A DNA stretch of 64,000 bases, taken from Kineococcus aurantiacus. Lineage in GTDB: Bacteria > Actinomycetota > Actinomycetes > Actinomycetales > Kineococcaceae. Below, in pieces: positions 1 through 9,462 of the stretch. Where the stretch lies: the NCBI RefSeq assembly GCF_013409345.1, contig NZ_JACCBB010000002.1, positions 62,001 to 126,000 on the forward strand, read 5' to 3'. The notes below the pieces were generated by a model. It had not been told where the DNA came from, ran no database searches, and saw nothing but the letters and a program-made list of their open reading frames with translations. Every line of letters begins with the position of its first letter. The first letter of the stretch is position 1. The position numbers and the translations under genes were made by a program.

Positions 1-469
1 ACCCTGACTCAGCTGCACCGATAGTGGGGAGGTCAAGGCGCTGAAGGCGGAGAGAAGGCGTCCATGAGCGACCGGTGAAGGCCTGCGATCGGCCCCGGCC
101 TGGCCGCGGGCGCTCGACCCACGTCAGTGCTGATCGTGGCCTTCGTCGATCCGATGACGTGACGGGACTTGGCAGTCGAGTCGCTCTGCGCCGCGCGCAG
201 CGAACACGGCTGCCGAGTCGCCGCGAGGAGCTACCGGGCCTAGAGGCGAGGCCACCCCGACGCAACACGCACGGTTGTCAGCGCCTGTTGGATGTTGTCA
301 GCAACCGCGTGACAGCACCTTCCGGGCCGGGAACCGAAGGCGCCGGGGTGCACAGGGCCTGGACGAGACAATCGAGGCGATCAAGCCCCATCCGCCGCAC
401 CTACCTGAACCCTGTGTGCTCACCTCTCGTACCAGCCTCGACGTCCCAGCGTCCTGGTCCAGGCCGTCG
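1..469. other. No gene recognised
   Basis: The open frames here are short, overlapping and have no recognisable domain. The stretch leads into transposase debris and is probably decayed insertion-sequence flank. Confidence 0.4.
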
Positions 470-664
470 GCCGGTCTGCTGTTCGCCCACCGGACCCGCA
501 TCAGCACACGCCGAAGCCGCCGGGCACTGGGCTGCTTCACGCAGGCGCTCCTGCTGCTGCGCTTCATGGGTCAACGCGTCACGGTTGCCGACCTGGCCCA
601 CGACGACAGCGTCAACGTGAAGACCGCCTACCGGTACCTGCAGGAAGCCTTGCAGCTCACTTGA
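470..664 (+). pseudogene. Transposase N-terminal HTH fragment
   Basis: The translation ends in a helix-turn-helix resembling the N-terminal domain of IS5-superfamily DDE_Tnp_4 transposases: a run of Leu/Arg (ALLLLRFMGQR), then LAHDDSVNVKTAYRYLQEAL, then a stop. The catalytic DDE domain is absent. The next element begins immediately after it, so it was probably truncated by that insertion or by a deletion. The family call rests on one motif; a general HTH protein remnant is the alternative. Confidence 0.45.
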
Positions 665-1370
665 CTGTGAGTCGTGAGCTTGTTGAGGCTGTCGCAGCCT
701 GGTCGGCATGACCGACGAGGCCATGCTGCAGCGAGTCGCGCAGCTGGTGCCCGATGGGCTGTGGCAGCGAGTGCAGCCACCGCTGCCCCCACGCCCACCG
801 CGCCGGTTCCACCACCTCGGATGACTACCGCACGATGGCCGCGCTGTGCGCCGCCGGCACGCTGGACCTGGACGCCGCAGTCGTGGACGGCTCGCACGTA
901 CGGGCCCTCAGGAGGACCACACCCGCTCTCCACCGGTGGACCGTACCCGCAACGGATCTGAGTACCACCTTCCCACCGACCCGAACGGCGTCCTGCTGGT
1001 CGTGACCCTCACCGGCACCGACCGTCATGACGTCACCCAGTTCCTGCCTCTGGTCGGCACTTCCCCGATCGTGCGCGGTGTCCGCGGCCGGCCGCGCCTG
1101 CGGTACCTGTCCGCTGACCGCGGTGACGATCACGACATCTACCGTCGTGCGCTACGCGCACGCGGGATCACCCCGTGCATCGCCCGACGCGGCGTCCTCC
1201 ACAGCTCGGGACTGGGCCGCATCCGCTGGGTCGTCGAGCGCGGCTTCGCCTGGCTGCACCAGCTCAAACGGCTACGCACCCGCTACGGGGCTCGAGCCGA
1301 TCTACGTCTGGGCTTACTGCAACTGGCCTGCGCGTCGATCTGCTACCGGGAACTCCCGACCTCGTCGTGA
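654..1370 (+). mobile_element. IS5-type element 1, internally deleted transposase
   Basis: The ATG at 708 begins MTDEAMLQRVAQLVPDGLWQ, nearly the same start as the element at 41.3-42.2 kb. The frame stops after about 38 codons at RRFHHLG. A piece present in the other copy (about 65 residues including GCTWGQVPTEQFG) is missing. Coding then resumes in another frame with AVVDGSHVRAL (first catalytic Asp region) and runs to the C-terminal part (GLGRIRWVVERGFAWLHQ) and a stop at 1370. The left end (AGCTCACTTGACTGTGAG, from about 654) resembles the outer end of the second copy. Normal members make one transposase by frameshifting between two frames; here the deletion makes activity unlikely. Confidence 0.75.
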
Positions 1371-1814
1371 GGCCCGCTGTTGGAGGATCTCTCGTCATGG
1401 ACCTCACGGTCCTCGGCGTATCGCCGAAGTGCGCGTTCAGAAACGCGGCGGACCCGACTGGCCCTTGCCGTGAGCCGTGTCAGCTCAGCGAGCTTGTTCA
1501 CCGCGGGGAGCGGCGCCCTGAGGAGCGGAGGCGGCTTCAGGGGTCGCCCCGTCCCCCCGTGCCTGCTCTGCCAGCCGTTGCCGGTCGCCGTCGCGCTCCA
1601 CCCAAGCCAGTCCCATCCGTACCCGAGTGGTGTACATCAGCGCCTCGAAGAAGTTCATCGACGTCTCCACCCGAAGTGACCCGCTTGCGGCGCCGAATCC
1701 TTTCGCGCAGCACCTGTCCATTCGTCAAGCATGTACGTCCGCCTCCCGATGGAACCAGAGTCGTTGAGGAGCGCCGTGTGCACCACAGTCGTCATCGACC
1801 AGTGCCCACAGTAC
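1371..1814. other. Intergenic; no gene recognised
   Basis: A 78-codon leftward frame (1485-1721) has no recognisable domain. The right part is probably the upstream control region of the MFS gene. Confidence 0.35.
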
Positions 1815-1830
1815 CCTAACAATCGTTAGG
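1815..1830. promoter_or_regulatory. TetR-type operator, MFS gene, distal site
   Basis: The 16-bp inverted repeat CCTAACAATCGTTAGG lies about 150 bp before the MFS start and differs from the consensus CCTAACGNNCGTTAGG at one base. It is one of eight related sites in the window. Confidence 0.65.
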
Positions 1831-1905
1831 AGCATAGGGTTTCGAGATCGTCACTCCCCTCAAGTCGCCTACTCCTCCTAGTGTCATCTTGAACACACCA
1901 TGTAA

Positions 1906-1921
1906 CCTAACGATCGTTAGT
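1906..1921. promoter_or_regulatory. TetR-type operator, MFS gene, proximal site
   Basis: CCTAACGATCGTTAGT, about 58 bp before the MFS start, is a near-perfect inverted repeat. Two sites 91 bp apart (centre to centre) upstream of one gene would allow cooperative binding; that use is inferred. Confidence 0.7.
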
Positions 1922-1979
1922 GACACTGCTCGCATTAGCAGCAGCGCCGCCCAAGGCCTAGGACGCCGGAGGACGCGAC

Positions 1980-3185
1980 GTGCAAGCCCTCTACCGACGA
2001 CCTTGGAGGTGCTTAGCTGCTCTGTTCGCGCTGCCCGGACGTGCGTTGTCGTCCTGGGTCGCCCGGACTTCGAACATCCGTGACCTGCTGGCAGCCTCCA
2101 CCGGCGAGGTGGGTCTCGTGGGCGGCGGCTTGTCGATGGGCTCGATGGTCGGTGTCATGTCATCCAGTCCGTTCATCACCCGCTTCGGGGCCCGACGGGT
2201 GGTACTGGCTGGGATCGCCACGAGGGCCGCCAGCCTGCCCATGGTCGGGCTGGGCACGATGGTCGGACCAGGTCAGACGGCAGCAGCTCCAGTGCTCTTC
2301 GCGCTCGGGATGGACGCGGCGGAGATCGCCGTCAACGTCGAGGGGGCTCTGGTCGAGTCCACTCGAGCGTGTCCCTTGCTACCCTTCCTACACGGCTGCC
2401 ACAGCGTGGGAACCGTGGCCAGCTCGGGTCTGGGATTGACTGTGGCCGCTGTCGACGTCCCGGAGCAGGTTGAGCTCGTGATCGTCGGCACAATGATCAT
2501 GGCTGTGCTGGTCTCAACCGTTCGCGTTGTCTCGATCGATGGTGGGCGCCGGCCATCGGCAGTCGGTGGGGACGTTGCGGAAGAACGTGCACCAGCACTG
2601 AAGCGCGGCCGATTGCTGCTCATCGGACTGCTGGCGCTGGCCTCAGCCGAAGGCACCGCGAACGACTGGCTGCCCCTGCTCGTGGTGGATCTACTTGGAC
2701 TTCGCCCGGTGGATGGTTCGCGCGCTGTCACCATCTTCGCCGTTACCACGACGGTAGGACGCTTCTCCGGTAGCGCTCTCTTTTCCCGGTTCGGGCGCGC
2801 ACCCGTACTGCGGATCAGCGCGGTGGCCGCCGCCAGCGGCATCGTCCTCGTGTCGTTCGGCCACGGCCAGGTTGCGCTACTAGCGGCAGTCGTGCTGTGG
2901 GGCGCCGGCGCCTCCCTTGCCTTTCCGATCGTCATCTCAGCCGCGGGGAGCTCTGGCCAGGACTCCGCTGCACCGGTGGCCCTGGTCCCAACGGTCGGTT
3001 GTATGGCCTTCCTCGTCGGTCCTCCTCTGTTGGGCGTGCTCGACGAGCACTTCGGCCTGGCCAAGGCGATGCTGGTCCCCCTGGGCGCAGTCATCACCGC
3101 CTTCTTCCTCGCTCCTGCGGTGCGGTCCCGGCGACCGCAAGACATCTCAGAACACGGGAGCCCACCGGCGCCCCTCAATGGTTAA
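1980..3185 (+). CDS. MFS permease (block A copy, intact)
   Basis: A 401-residue very hydrophobic protein with about 12 predicted membrane segments. It begins at a GTG preceded by CCGGAGGA. The opening part (SSWVARTSNIRDLLAASTGE) and a later APVLFALGMDAAEIAVNVEG segment are typical of the FucP/YbjJ-like actinobacterial major facilitator branch, so it is a secondary transporter in the cytoplasmic membrane; the substrate is unknown. Two palindromic operators precede it. A homologue at 45.7-46.9 kb is broken by frameshifts, so this is the only working copy here. The glycosidase gene follows after 67 bp, suggesting co-transcription. Confidence 0.8.
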   Translation: MQALYRRPWRCLAALFALPGRALSSWVARTSNIRDLLAASTGEVGLVGGGLSMGSMVGVMSSSPFITRFGARRVVLAGIATRAASLPMVGLGTMVGPGQTAAAPVLFALGMDAAEIAVNVEGALVESTRACPLLPFLHGCHSVGTVASSGLGLTVAAVDVPEQVELVIVGTMIMAVLVSTVRVVSIDGGRRPSAVGGDVAEERAPALKRGRLLLIGLLALASAEGTANDWLPLLVVDLLGLRPVDGSRAVTIFAVTTTVGRFSGSALFSRFGRAPVLRISAVAAASGIVLVSFGHGQVALLAAVVLWGAGASLAFPIVISAAGSSGQDSAAPVALVPTVGCMAFLVGPPLLGVLDEHFGLAKAMLVPLGAVITAFFLAPAVRSRRPQDISEHGSPPAPLNG

Positions 3186-3252
3186 CGCGTGCGCGTGCAT
3201 CAGGCTGGATCCCACTGACACCTGACGCTCTCTCATCACCTGGAGTCTCACC

Positions 3253-5946
3253 ATGGCAGTCACACCGCACTCTTCGGACGATCCAATGAACGAGCCGCAG
3301 CACCGCAGCGCCGAGCACGCGCGGATGGCCGAGTCCCCCGGGGCCGACGGTCCCTGGCGGCTGTGGGGGCCCTACGTCTCCGGCCGGCAGTGGGGCACCG
3401 TCCGGGAGGACTACACCCCCACCGGTGACGCCTGGACCGCCTTCCCCTTCGACCAGGCGCGCTCCCGGGCCTACCGCTGGGGCGAGGACGGCCTGGGGGC
3501 CGTCTGCGACCGCTTCGGCTTCCTCAACCTCGGCGTCGCCCTGTGGAACCGCAAGGACCCCTTCCTCAAGGAGCGCCTCTTCGGCCTCACCAACGGCGAG
3601 GGCAACCACGGCGAGGACGCCAAGGAGTACTGGTGGGCCGTGGACGGCACCCCCAGCCACTCCTGGATGAAGTGGCTCTACCGCTACCCGCAGGCCGAGT
3701 TCCCCTACGCGCAGCTGCGCGAGGAGAACGCCCGCCGCGGGCGCGACGAGCGCGAGTACGAGCTCGGGGACACCGGGGTCCTCGACGAGAACCGCTTCTT
3801 CGACGTCGAGGTCACCTACGCCAAGGCCGGGCCCGACGACCTGTGCATGGTCGTCTCGGCGACCAACCACGGACCCGACCCCGCCCCCCTGGACCTCGTC
3901 CCGCAGGTCTGGTTCCGCAACACCTGGGCCTGGGGCTGGGACCGCCGCCGCGGCACTCTTGCACGAGCAGAACGACAGGAGATCGGAGAGCCCAACCACG
4001 TCACCGTCGACTGCCGGCACGATTTTCTGGGCAATTACCACGTGAGCGCCGAGGGACATCCAGACGTCTTGTTCTGTGAGAACGAGACCAACTTCGTCGA
4101 ACTGTTCGGCGCGGCCAGCAACCCGACGAAGTACACCAAGGACGGGGTCGACCGCCGCATCGTGGGAGGAGACCGAGGGGCCATCAACCCGGCGCAGCGC
4201 GGGACGAAGGCAGCCTTCTGGTACGCCTTCGACGAGGTGCTGCCCGGTCAGACCGTGACCGTGCGTCTACGACTCTCCTCCCAGGTGCCAACCACAGGAA
4301 CTTTCGGGCCCGGGTACGACGCCGTCCTGCGCGACCGGCAGGCCGAGGCCGACGAGTTCTACGACCACGTCATCCACCCCGCCCTGTCCGACTCCGACCG
4401 GCACATCGCCCGGCGCGCCTACGCGGGGCTGCTGTGGACCAAGCAGCTCTACCGCTACGACGTCCGCCAGTGGCTCGGCGGCGACCCCGAGACCGAACCG
4501 GCCCCCGAGTCGCGCAAGGCCCGCGGCGCCCGCAACGTCGCCTGGACGCACCTGTCCCTGGCCGACGTCATCTCCATGCCCGACGAGTGGGAGTACCCCT
4601 GGTTCGCCGCCTGGGACCTCGCCTTCCACGCCATCCCCCTGGCCCACGTCGACCCCGACTTCGCCAAGGAACAGCTCGTCCTCATGTGCCGCGAGTGGTC
4701 CATGCACCCCAACGGGCAGCTGCCCGCCTACGAGTGGGCCTTCGGCGACGTCAACCCTCCCGTCCACGCCTGGGCCGCCTGGCACGTCTACCGCCTCGAC
4801 GGCTACCGGGACCAGGGCTTCCTCGTCCGCGTCTTCACCAAGCTGCTGCTGAACTTCTCCTGGTGGGTCAACCGCAAGGACGCCAGCGGGTCCAACCTCT
4901 TCGAGGGCGGCTTCCTGGGCATGGACAACATCGGCCTGTTCGACCGCTCCGCCGAGCTGCCGCCCGGGTACCGGCTCGAGCAGTCCGACGCCACCAGCTG
5001 GATGGCCTTCTACTGCCAGCAGATGTTCAAGATCGCCCTGGAGCTGTCGCGGCACGACCCCGCCTGGGAGGACGCCGCGACGAAGTTCCTCGAGCACTTC
5101 CTGTCCATCGCCCAGGCCCTGACCAGCTTCGGCGCCACCGACACCAGCCTGTGGGACGAGGAGGACGGCTTCTTCTACGACGTCCTGCTGCACCCCGACG
5201 GCACCGCCGAACCCATGCGCGTGCCGTCCATGGTCGGCCTCCTGCCCATCCTCGGCGCCACCGACGTGCCGTCCTGGATCGCCGAGGAGACCCCCGACCT
5301 CACGGCCCGGCTGCGCTGGCTGCAGAAGCGCCGCCCCGACCTGACCCTGCCGCTGCTGACCAAGGTCGACGAGGACGGTGAAAAGTCGATCCTCTCCCTG
5401 GTCGACAAGCCCCGGCTGCAGCGGGTCCTCGACCGCATGTTCGATCCAAACCAGTTCCTGTCCAGGCACGGCATCCGCTCGTTGTCGGCGGCGGCGAGCG
5501 CCGCGATCAGCACTCGGATCGAGGGACAGGAGTGGTCGATCGCCTACGAACCCGGTGAGTCCACCGGGCCGATGTTCGGGGGGAACTCCAACTGGCGCGG
5601 CCCTGTGTGGTTCCCGGTGAACATCATCCTCACCGACCGGCTGCGGACACTGGGGCGCTTCTTCGGCGACGACGTGACCGTCGAGTACCCGCCCGGCTCC
5701 GGGGAACGGATCGACCTCCTTCAAGCTGCGCGGCACCTGGAGGACGATCTGGTCTCGTTGTTCAGGCCCGTCGACGGCCGCCGCCCCGCCGACGGGCAGC
5801 GGATCGAGGCCACCGACGACCCGCTGTGGCGCGACCACATCACGTTCAACGAGTACTTCGACGGCGACACCGGCGAAGGCCTGGGCACGAGCCACCAGGG
5901 GTGGACGTCCTACGTCGTCCACTTCCTGGCCCGTCGTCGTCCTTGA
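3253..5946 (+). CDS. GH63/MGH1-like glycosidase
   Basis: An 897-residue cytoplasmic protein (no signal peptide) of the mannosylglycerate-hydrolase/GH63-like (alpha/alpha)6-barrel group. An N-terminal beta-rich part spans about residues 30-360 and the helical barrel about 380-890. Family-type acidic motifs are visible: FAAWDLAFHAIPLAHVDPD near residue 453 and FNEYFDGDTGEGLG near 866, where this clan has its catalytic acid and base. It probably hydrolyses an alpha-glucosyl or alpha-mannosyl link in a small glycoside; the substrate is not predictable. Codon bias is patchy: nearly all G/C third positions at 3253-3950 and 4320-5380, clearly lower at 3955-4320 and after about 5385. This suggests recombination with another copy. 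A truncated duplicate lies at 46.9-47.2 kb. Confidence 0.8.
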   Translation: MAVTPHSSDDPMNEPQHRSAEHARMAESPGADGPWRLWGPYVSGRQWGTVREDYTPTGDAWTAFPFDQARSRAYRWGEDGLGAVCDRFGFLNLGVALWNRKDPFLKERLFGLTNGEGNHGEDAKEYWWAVDGTPSHSWMKWLYRYPQAEFPYAQLREENARRGRDEREYELGDTGVLDENRFFDVEVTYAKAGPDDLCMVVSATNHGPDPAPLDLVPQVWFRNTWAWGWDRRRGTLARAERQEIGEPNHVTVDCRHDFLGNYHVSAEGHPDVLFCENETNFVELFGAASNPTKYTKDGVDRRIVGGDRGAINPAQRGTKAAFWYAFDEVLPGQTVTVRLRLSSQVPTTGTFGPGYDAVLRDRQAEADEFYDHVIHPALSDSDRHIARRAYAGLLWTKQLYRYDVRQWLGGDPETEPAPESRKARGARNVAWTHLSLADVISMPDEWEYPWFAAWDLAFHAIPLAHVDPDFAKEQLVLMCREWSMHPNGQLPAYEWAFGDVNPPVHAWAAWHVYRLDGYRDQGFLVRVFTKLLLNFSWWVNRKDASGSNLFEGGFLGMDNIGLFDRSAELPPGYRLEQSDATSWMAFYCQQMFKIALELSRHDPAWEDAATKFLEHFLSIAQALTSFGATDTSLWDEEDGFFYDVLLHPDGTAEPMRVPSMVGLLPILGATDVPSWIAEETPDLTARLRWLQKRRPDLTLPLLTKVDEDGEKSILSLVDKPRLQRVLDRMFDPNQFLSRHGIRSLSAAASAAISTRIEGQEWSIAYEPGESTGPMFGGNSNWRGPVWFPVNIILTDRLRTLGRFFGDDVTVEYPPGSGERIDLLQAARHLEDDLVSLFRPVDGRRPADGQRIEATDDPLWRDHITFNEYFDGDTGEGLGTSHQGWTSYVVHFLARRRP

Positions 5947-6092
5947 TCCCCAGCAACCTTCCCGGACCAGGACGGTTGGCGTACACCGTTCGTGCCTAGC
6001 CTCCCGGGCGGATCCCTGCCACGGGGTCGAAGGTCTCGATCGATCCTGCTCCTCGGACGACCAGCGCCGGGGTCGGACAGCAGGAGGCACGC

Positions 6093-7440
6093 ATGGCAGC
6101 CGAGTCAGCAGACACCCGGACTGGCCGAGCGGCCGGGTCGAGGACACCGGTCGACGGTGGTGCTCACCGCTTGCGTGGTGAACTGGGTGTTGGAGAGCTG
6201 GTTATGGGCGTGCTCGCCTTCTCGGCGCCCCTGTCGACGGCCGCAGGCTTCATCTCCGTGCTCTTGACGTACAGTGGCAACACCGGTCCTGCGATCCACC
6301 TCCTGCAGACGTTGTTCTGCATCCTCATCTCGGTGGCTTCATCACGATGGGACGGAAGGTAGAGAACCCGGGGGTTTCTACTCCTTCGTCTGCGCCAGCC
6401 TGGGCGAGCCCGCCGGCCTGGGCGATGCGTTCCTGGCCACTTTCGGCTACACGGCGATCGGCTTCTCCGCCCCGGCCTTGTTCGCAGTCACGCGCCAGGG
6501 CTACGTCGTCGGCCTGAGTGGTCCTTCGATCCCCCGGTACTGGATCGCGCTGGCCATCGTCGCCGGCGTGACGGCGCTGCCGTACCGGCGCATCGACGTG
6601 TCTACCAAGGTGCTGAGCGCGGTGATGGTGTTTGAGGTCGTCGTGGTGGTCGTCTTCGGCGTCGTGTCGCTCGTCACGGGGTACGGCGCCGGTCGCAGAG
6701 GAGGCGACCTGACCCTGCCGTGGGTCAGCGACGCGAACATCGGACTCGCCCTGCTGTTCGTGATAGGCAGCTTCTTCGGTTTCGAGGCTACGGTGATCTA
6801 CCGGGAGGAGGTCGAAGATCCCCGACGTACGACCCCTCGGGCGACGGCCGTCGCCGTTGGAGGGATCGGCCTCTCCTCCGCCGTCGCGGCGTGGGCCTCG
6901 TTGCCTTCTCCGGTGCGGGCGAGGTCCGGGGTGCAGCGACGCGGGACGCGTCCGGTCTCTTCAACACGGCGTTGACCGCACCTCGTCGGGAAAACCGTCG
7001 TGGATGTCGTCATGCGTCTGCTCATGACGCCGATCCTGGCGTCCATGCTCCCCGTCCAGAACGTGTCTGGACGCTACCTCTACTCCCTCGGGACCGTGTC
7101 CTGCCCCGGTCCCCAAGTCGGGTCCACCCGTGGCATGGACCACCGCGCGTCTCAGCGGCGCAGGTCGGCGGGCTGTGGGCCGCCCTGATCGTGGTCCTCG
7201 CGCTGCTGGGGACGTCCCCAGCCCTGTTGTGCGCCCGAGCCAGCGGTGTAGGTACCTTGGTGGTCCTGCTGTTGCTTCTTGCTACCAGTATGGCCGCACT
7301 TGCCTACTCCCCGCCACCCGGACCCGTCGGAGTCGGTCGCAGGGACGCTCGTGGCGCCGCTGCTGTCCGCGCTCGGCCTGGCCGTCGTGACCTACCTGGC
7401 GATCACGAACTACTCAGGACGACTCTTCACCGGTGGCGCC
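6093..7440 (+). pseudogene. APC-family amino-acid permease, frameshifted
   Basis: The start at 6093 opens into LVMGVLAFSAPLSTAAGFIS, then stops at 6360. Homology continues in other frames: GGFYSFVCASLGEP (equivalent to GAFYTYISLGFG in the intact APC genes), FFGFEATVIYREEVEDPRRT, then fragments LASMLPVQNVSGRYLYSLG and a final LVAPLLSALGLAVVTYLAI. At least four frame changes and a shortened C-terminal half rule out a functional transporter. It is more diverged from the two intact APC permeases than they are from each other, so it is a separate paralogue. Confidence 0.75.
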
Positions 7441-7464
7441 TGGTCACATTCCGTGACGTCAAGG

Positions 7465-8025
7465 TCACCGGGGCGTATCGCTGCGCTCCAGGTCCCCCAC
7501 GACGGCACGGACCACTTCACGCACCGCTTCGACGTCCACGCTCCGGTGCAGCAGCACCCCGTCGAGGACGGAACGGCACAGTAGGGCCTCCTCCGCCCCC
7601 AGCCGGGTCCGCAATGCTGCGAGCACACCGAAGGTGAAGGATTCCGCCACCCGGCGAAACCGTTCGTCACGCAGGGCGGCGGCGAACAGCTCAGCCCGCA
7701 CGACGACGGCTGGGGGGACGACCCGCAGCTCCTGCTCGACGTAGTCGCCCAGCACCGTCGCCAGCTCCTGCCCCGCCCGGCTCGACAGGGCCTCTTCCAG
7801 GCGGCGTACGGCAAGGACACCCCACCGCTCGAACGCAGCCAGCAGCATCGCGTCGCGACTGTTGAAGTAGTAGGTCAGCGAGCCCAGAGGAATCCCTGTT
7901 GACCGTGTGATCGAGCGGTGGGTCACCCCCTCTGCGCCCGACCGTCCGATCTGCTGCAGGACGTCGTCCAAGACCCGGCGCTGGCGGTCCGCGATGGTTT
8001 CCTTCCGGTGTCCCTGTGCCGTCAT
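7465..8025 (-). CDS. TetR-family regulator
   Basis: A 186-residue protein with an N-terminal TetR helix-turn-helix (residues about 10-60: VTHRSITRSTGIPLGSLTYY then FNSRDAMLLAAF) and an all-helical C-terminal ligand domain. The ATG at 8025 is chosen because upstream codons lack HTH similarity and overlap the next gene. It sits tail-to-tail with the dead APC permease and may once have controlled it. It is not closely similar to the other TetR proteins here. Confidence 0.8.
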   Translation of the reverse strand: MTAQGHRKETIADRQRRVLDDVLQQIGRSGAEGVTHRSITRSTGIPLGSLTYYFNSRDAMLLAAFERWGVLAVRRLEEALSSRAGQELATVLGDYVEQELRVVPPAVVVRAELFAAALRDERFRRVAESFTFGVLAALRTRLGAEEALLCRSVLDGVLLHRSVDVEAVREVVRAVVGDLERSDTPR

Positions 8026-8107
8026 CGTCTCTGCAGTCGGGTCAGGTGACGCCGTCACCGGACACCGGTCCAAAAGCGGGCGGCTCGACGAGCCTGCGCC
8101 GACCGCC

Positions 8108-8829
8108 GTCGAGCATCGTGCTCCACGAAGGCTTCGACGACGTTTGAGGCGCGTGATCGACTGGCGCAGCACCTCGCCCAGGTGGATGCGACCCGGCAGA
8201 CGGAGTCGCGGTGACGGATCTTGCGGGCCTTCTTGCGCCTGGCTGCTGAGCACGGTGTCTCCTCAGTCATGATGCGCATGCTCGGACGTGCGGTCAACGT
8301 GCAGGCTCCTAGCATCTGTGCCCACTTCCCGCAGGGTCGGGACGAGATCGTCGTCGAGTCGCTGCGCTGGAGCTTCCATGAGTTCGGTACGGCTCTGCTC
8401 GAAGCGGTCACCGACGCGGTGACCCCGCGCGAGCACTGGGACGCCATCGTCCGTGTCCACCTTGGCCGGCAGCTCCAGCTCCCGGAGAGCAGCCTGTGAG
8501 ACCTCCTGGTCGCGACCGACCGCATGGCCGGCACCCTGCCACCGCAGGGGCGGGCGGAGGCCGACCAGCTGATGGAGCTGCACGAGAGAATCCTCGTCGC
8601 GGCCGCGCTCGAGATGGGCGTGCGCTCAGCGCAGCCGCCGGTGAGCATCGTGGTGACCCTCCTCGAAGGTGCCACCCGGTGGAACGGGTGGACGGGGGAC
8701 GATGAGCAACTGCCAGGCCTCGCCAACCGTGCCGTGCACCTCGCCGGTCTCCTGCTGGAGGAAGCCGTAGCCGATGACGCCCTCCTGCCCGTGGCGATCG
8801 CTCGTCGCCCACCGGTGCCTTCCGCCTGA
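8108..8829 (+). pseudogene. TetR-family regulator, block A copy, nonsense-mutated
   Basis: It aligns end to end with the intact regulator at 49330-50049 (for example FLRLAAEHGVSSVMMRMLGR against FLRLAAEHGVSSVTMRMLGR). The start codon is lost. An in-frame TGA lies at 8212 in the N-terminal arm, and a second TGA at 8497 replaces the Trp codon of the LWDLLVATDRMAG segment. Downstream of each stop the same frame continues to be homologous, so these are point mutations. No active protein is expected. Confidence 0.85.
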
Positions 8830-9337
8830 CACCGCGGTTCGACCGGGACAGGACGTCGACCTGGCGGCCGGCGACGCCCGTCGACCTGCTCGTGCACGGT
8901 CGGGTGAGGCCACGAGCACGACGGCGCCCACCTGGGTGCTCGGGCCCTACACGCTCCGACACTGCAGGCAGCCCCGGCAGCCTGGCGCTCACCGATCGCG
9001 GCTCGACCGTGACGTGGACGTTGGGCAGGAGGCCAGCGGCGGGCGCCCCCGGTGCCTTCGGCGGCGGGAAGTGCTGTCCGTACCGAGCGGCCGCCCTCGC
9101 CATTCACGGCGTCACCATCGCCTGTCGCCTTCACCAAAAGACACCTCCCCGTTTGTCTCGATCGACTAACCCTGCTGGACGGCACAGAGTCCGGAAAAGG
9201 CGGGGTCAACGAGCGCTTCCAACCTCAACCGTTGTCTCGCAACGCATACTCACCTACACCCTCACGCGAGGAGACCAGTCTCCTCCTTGGCGGAGTTTTC
9301 ACACGCGTAACAAATCAGTAACCTCCTGCCGCTTCAG
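8830..9337. other. Intergenic; no gene recognised
   Basis: No supported coding sequence. The last 60 bases resemble the region upstream of the block B permease (shared GGAGTTTTC, GTAACC and CAGTCTAACTAGCG words), so this end is the APC promoter region. Confidence 0.4.
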
Positions 9338-9353
9338 TCTAACTAGCGTTAGG
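9338..9353. promoter_or_regulatory. TetR-type operator, APC permease A
   Basis: TCTAACTAGCGTTAGG, ending 109 bp before the APC start. The identical 16 bases occur 106 bp before the block B APC start, so both sequence and position are conserved. Confidence 0.75.
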
Positions 9354-9462
9354 TTCGGCCGGAAGCGCTGCCCACCGATGCGGGTGGCGACCGGTGATCG
9401 ACGCAGCCCACCGACGACCGCGACGCGTGATCGATGACGTTCACCCGCCGCTAGGAGGAACC

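Noticed and set aside
2273-3178. A 301-codon open frame opposite the MFS gene
   Set aside because: Low-complexity Ser/Thr/Ala/Arg translation and antisense to a clear membrane protein.
4267-6147. A 626-codon open frame opposite the glycosidase
   Set aside because: It is a by-product of very high GC third positions; its composition (Gly/Val/Arg-rich) has no domain and it lies antisense to a well supported gene.
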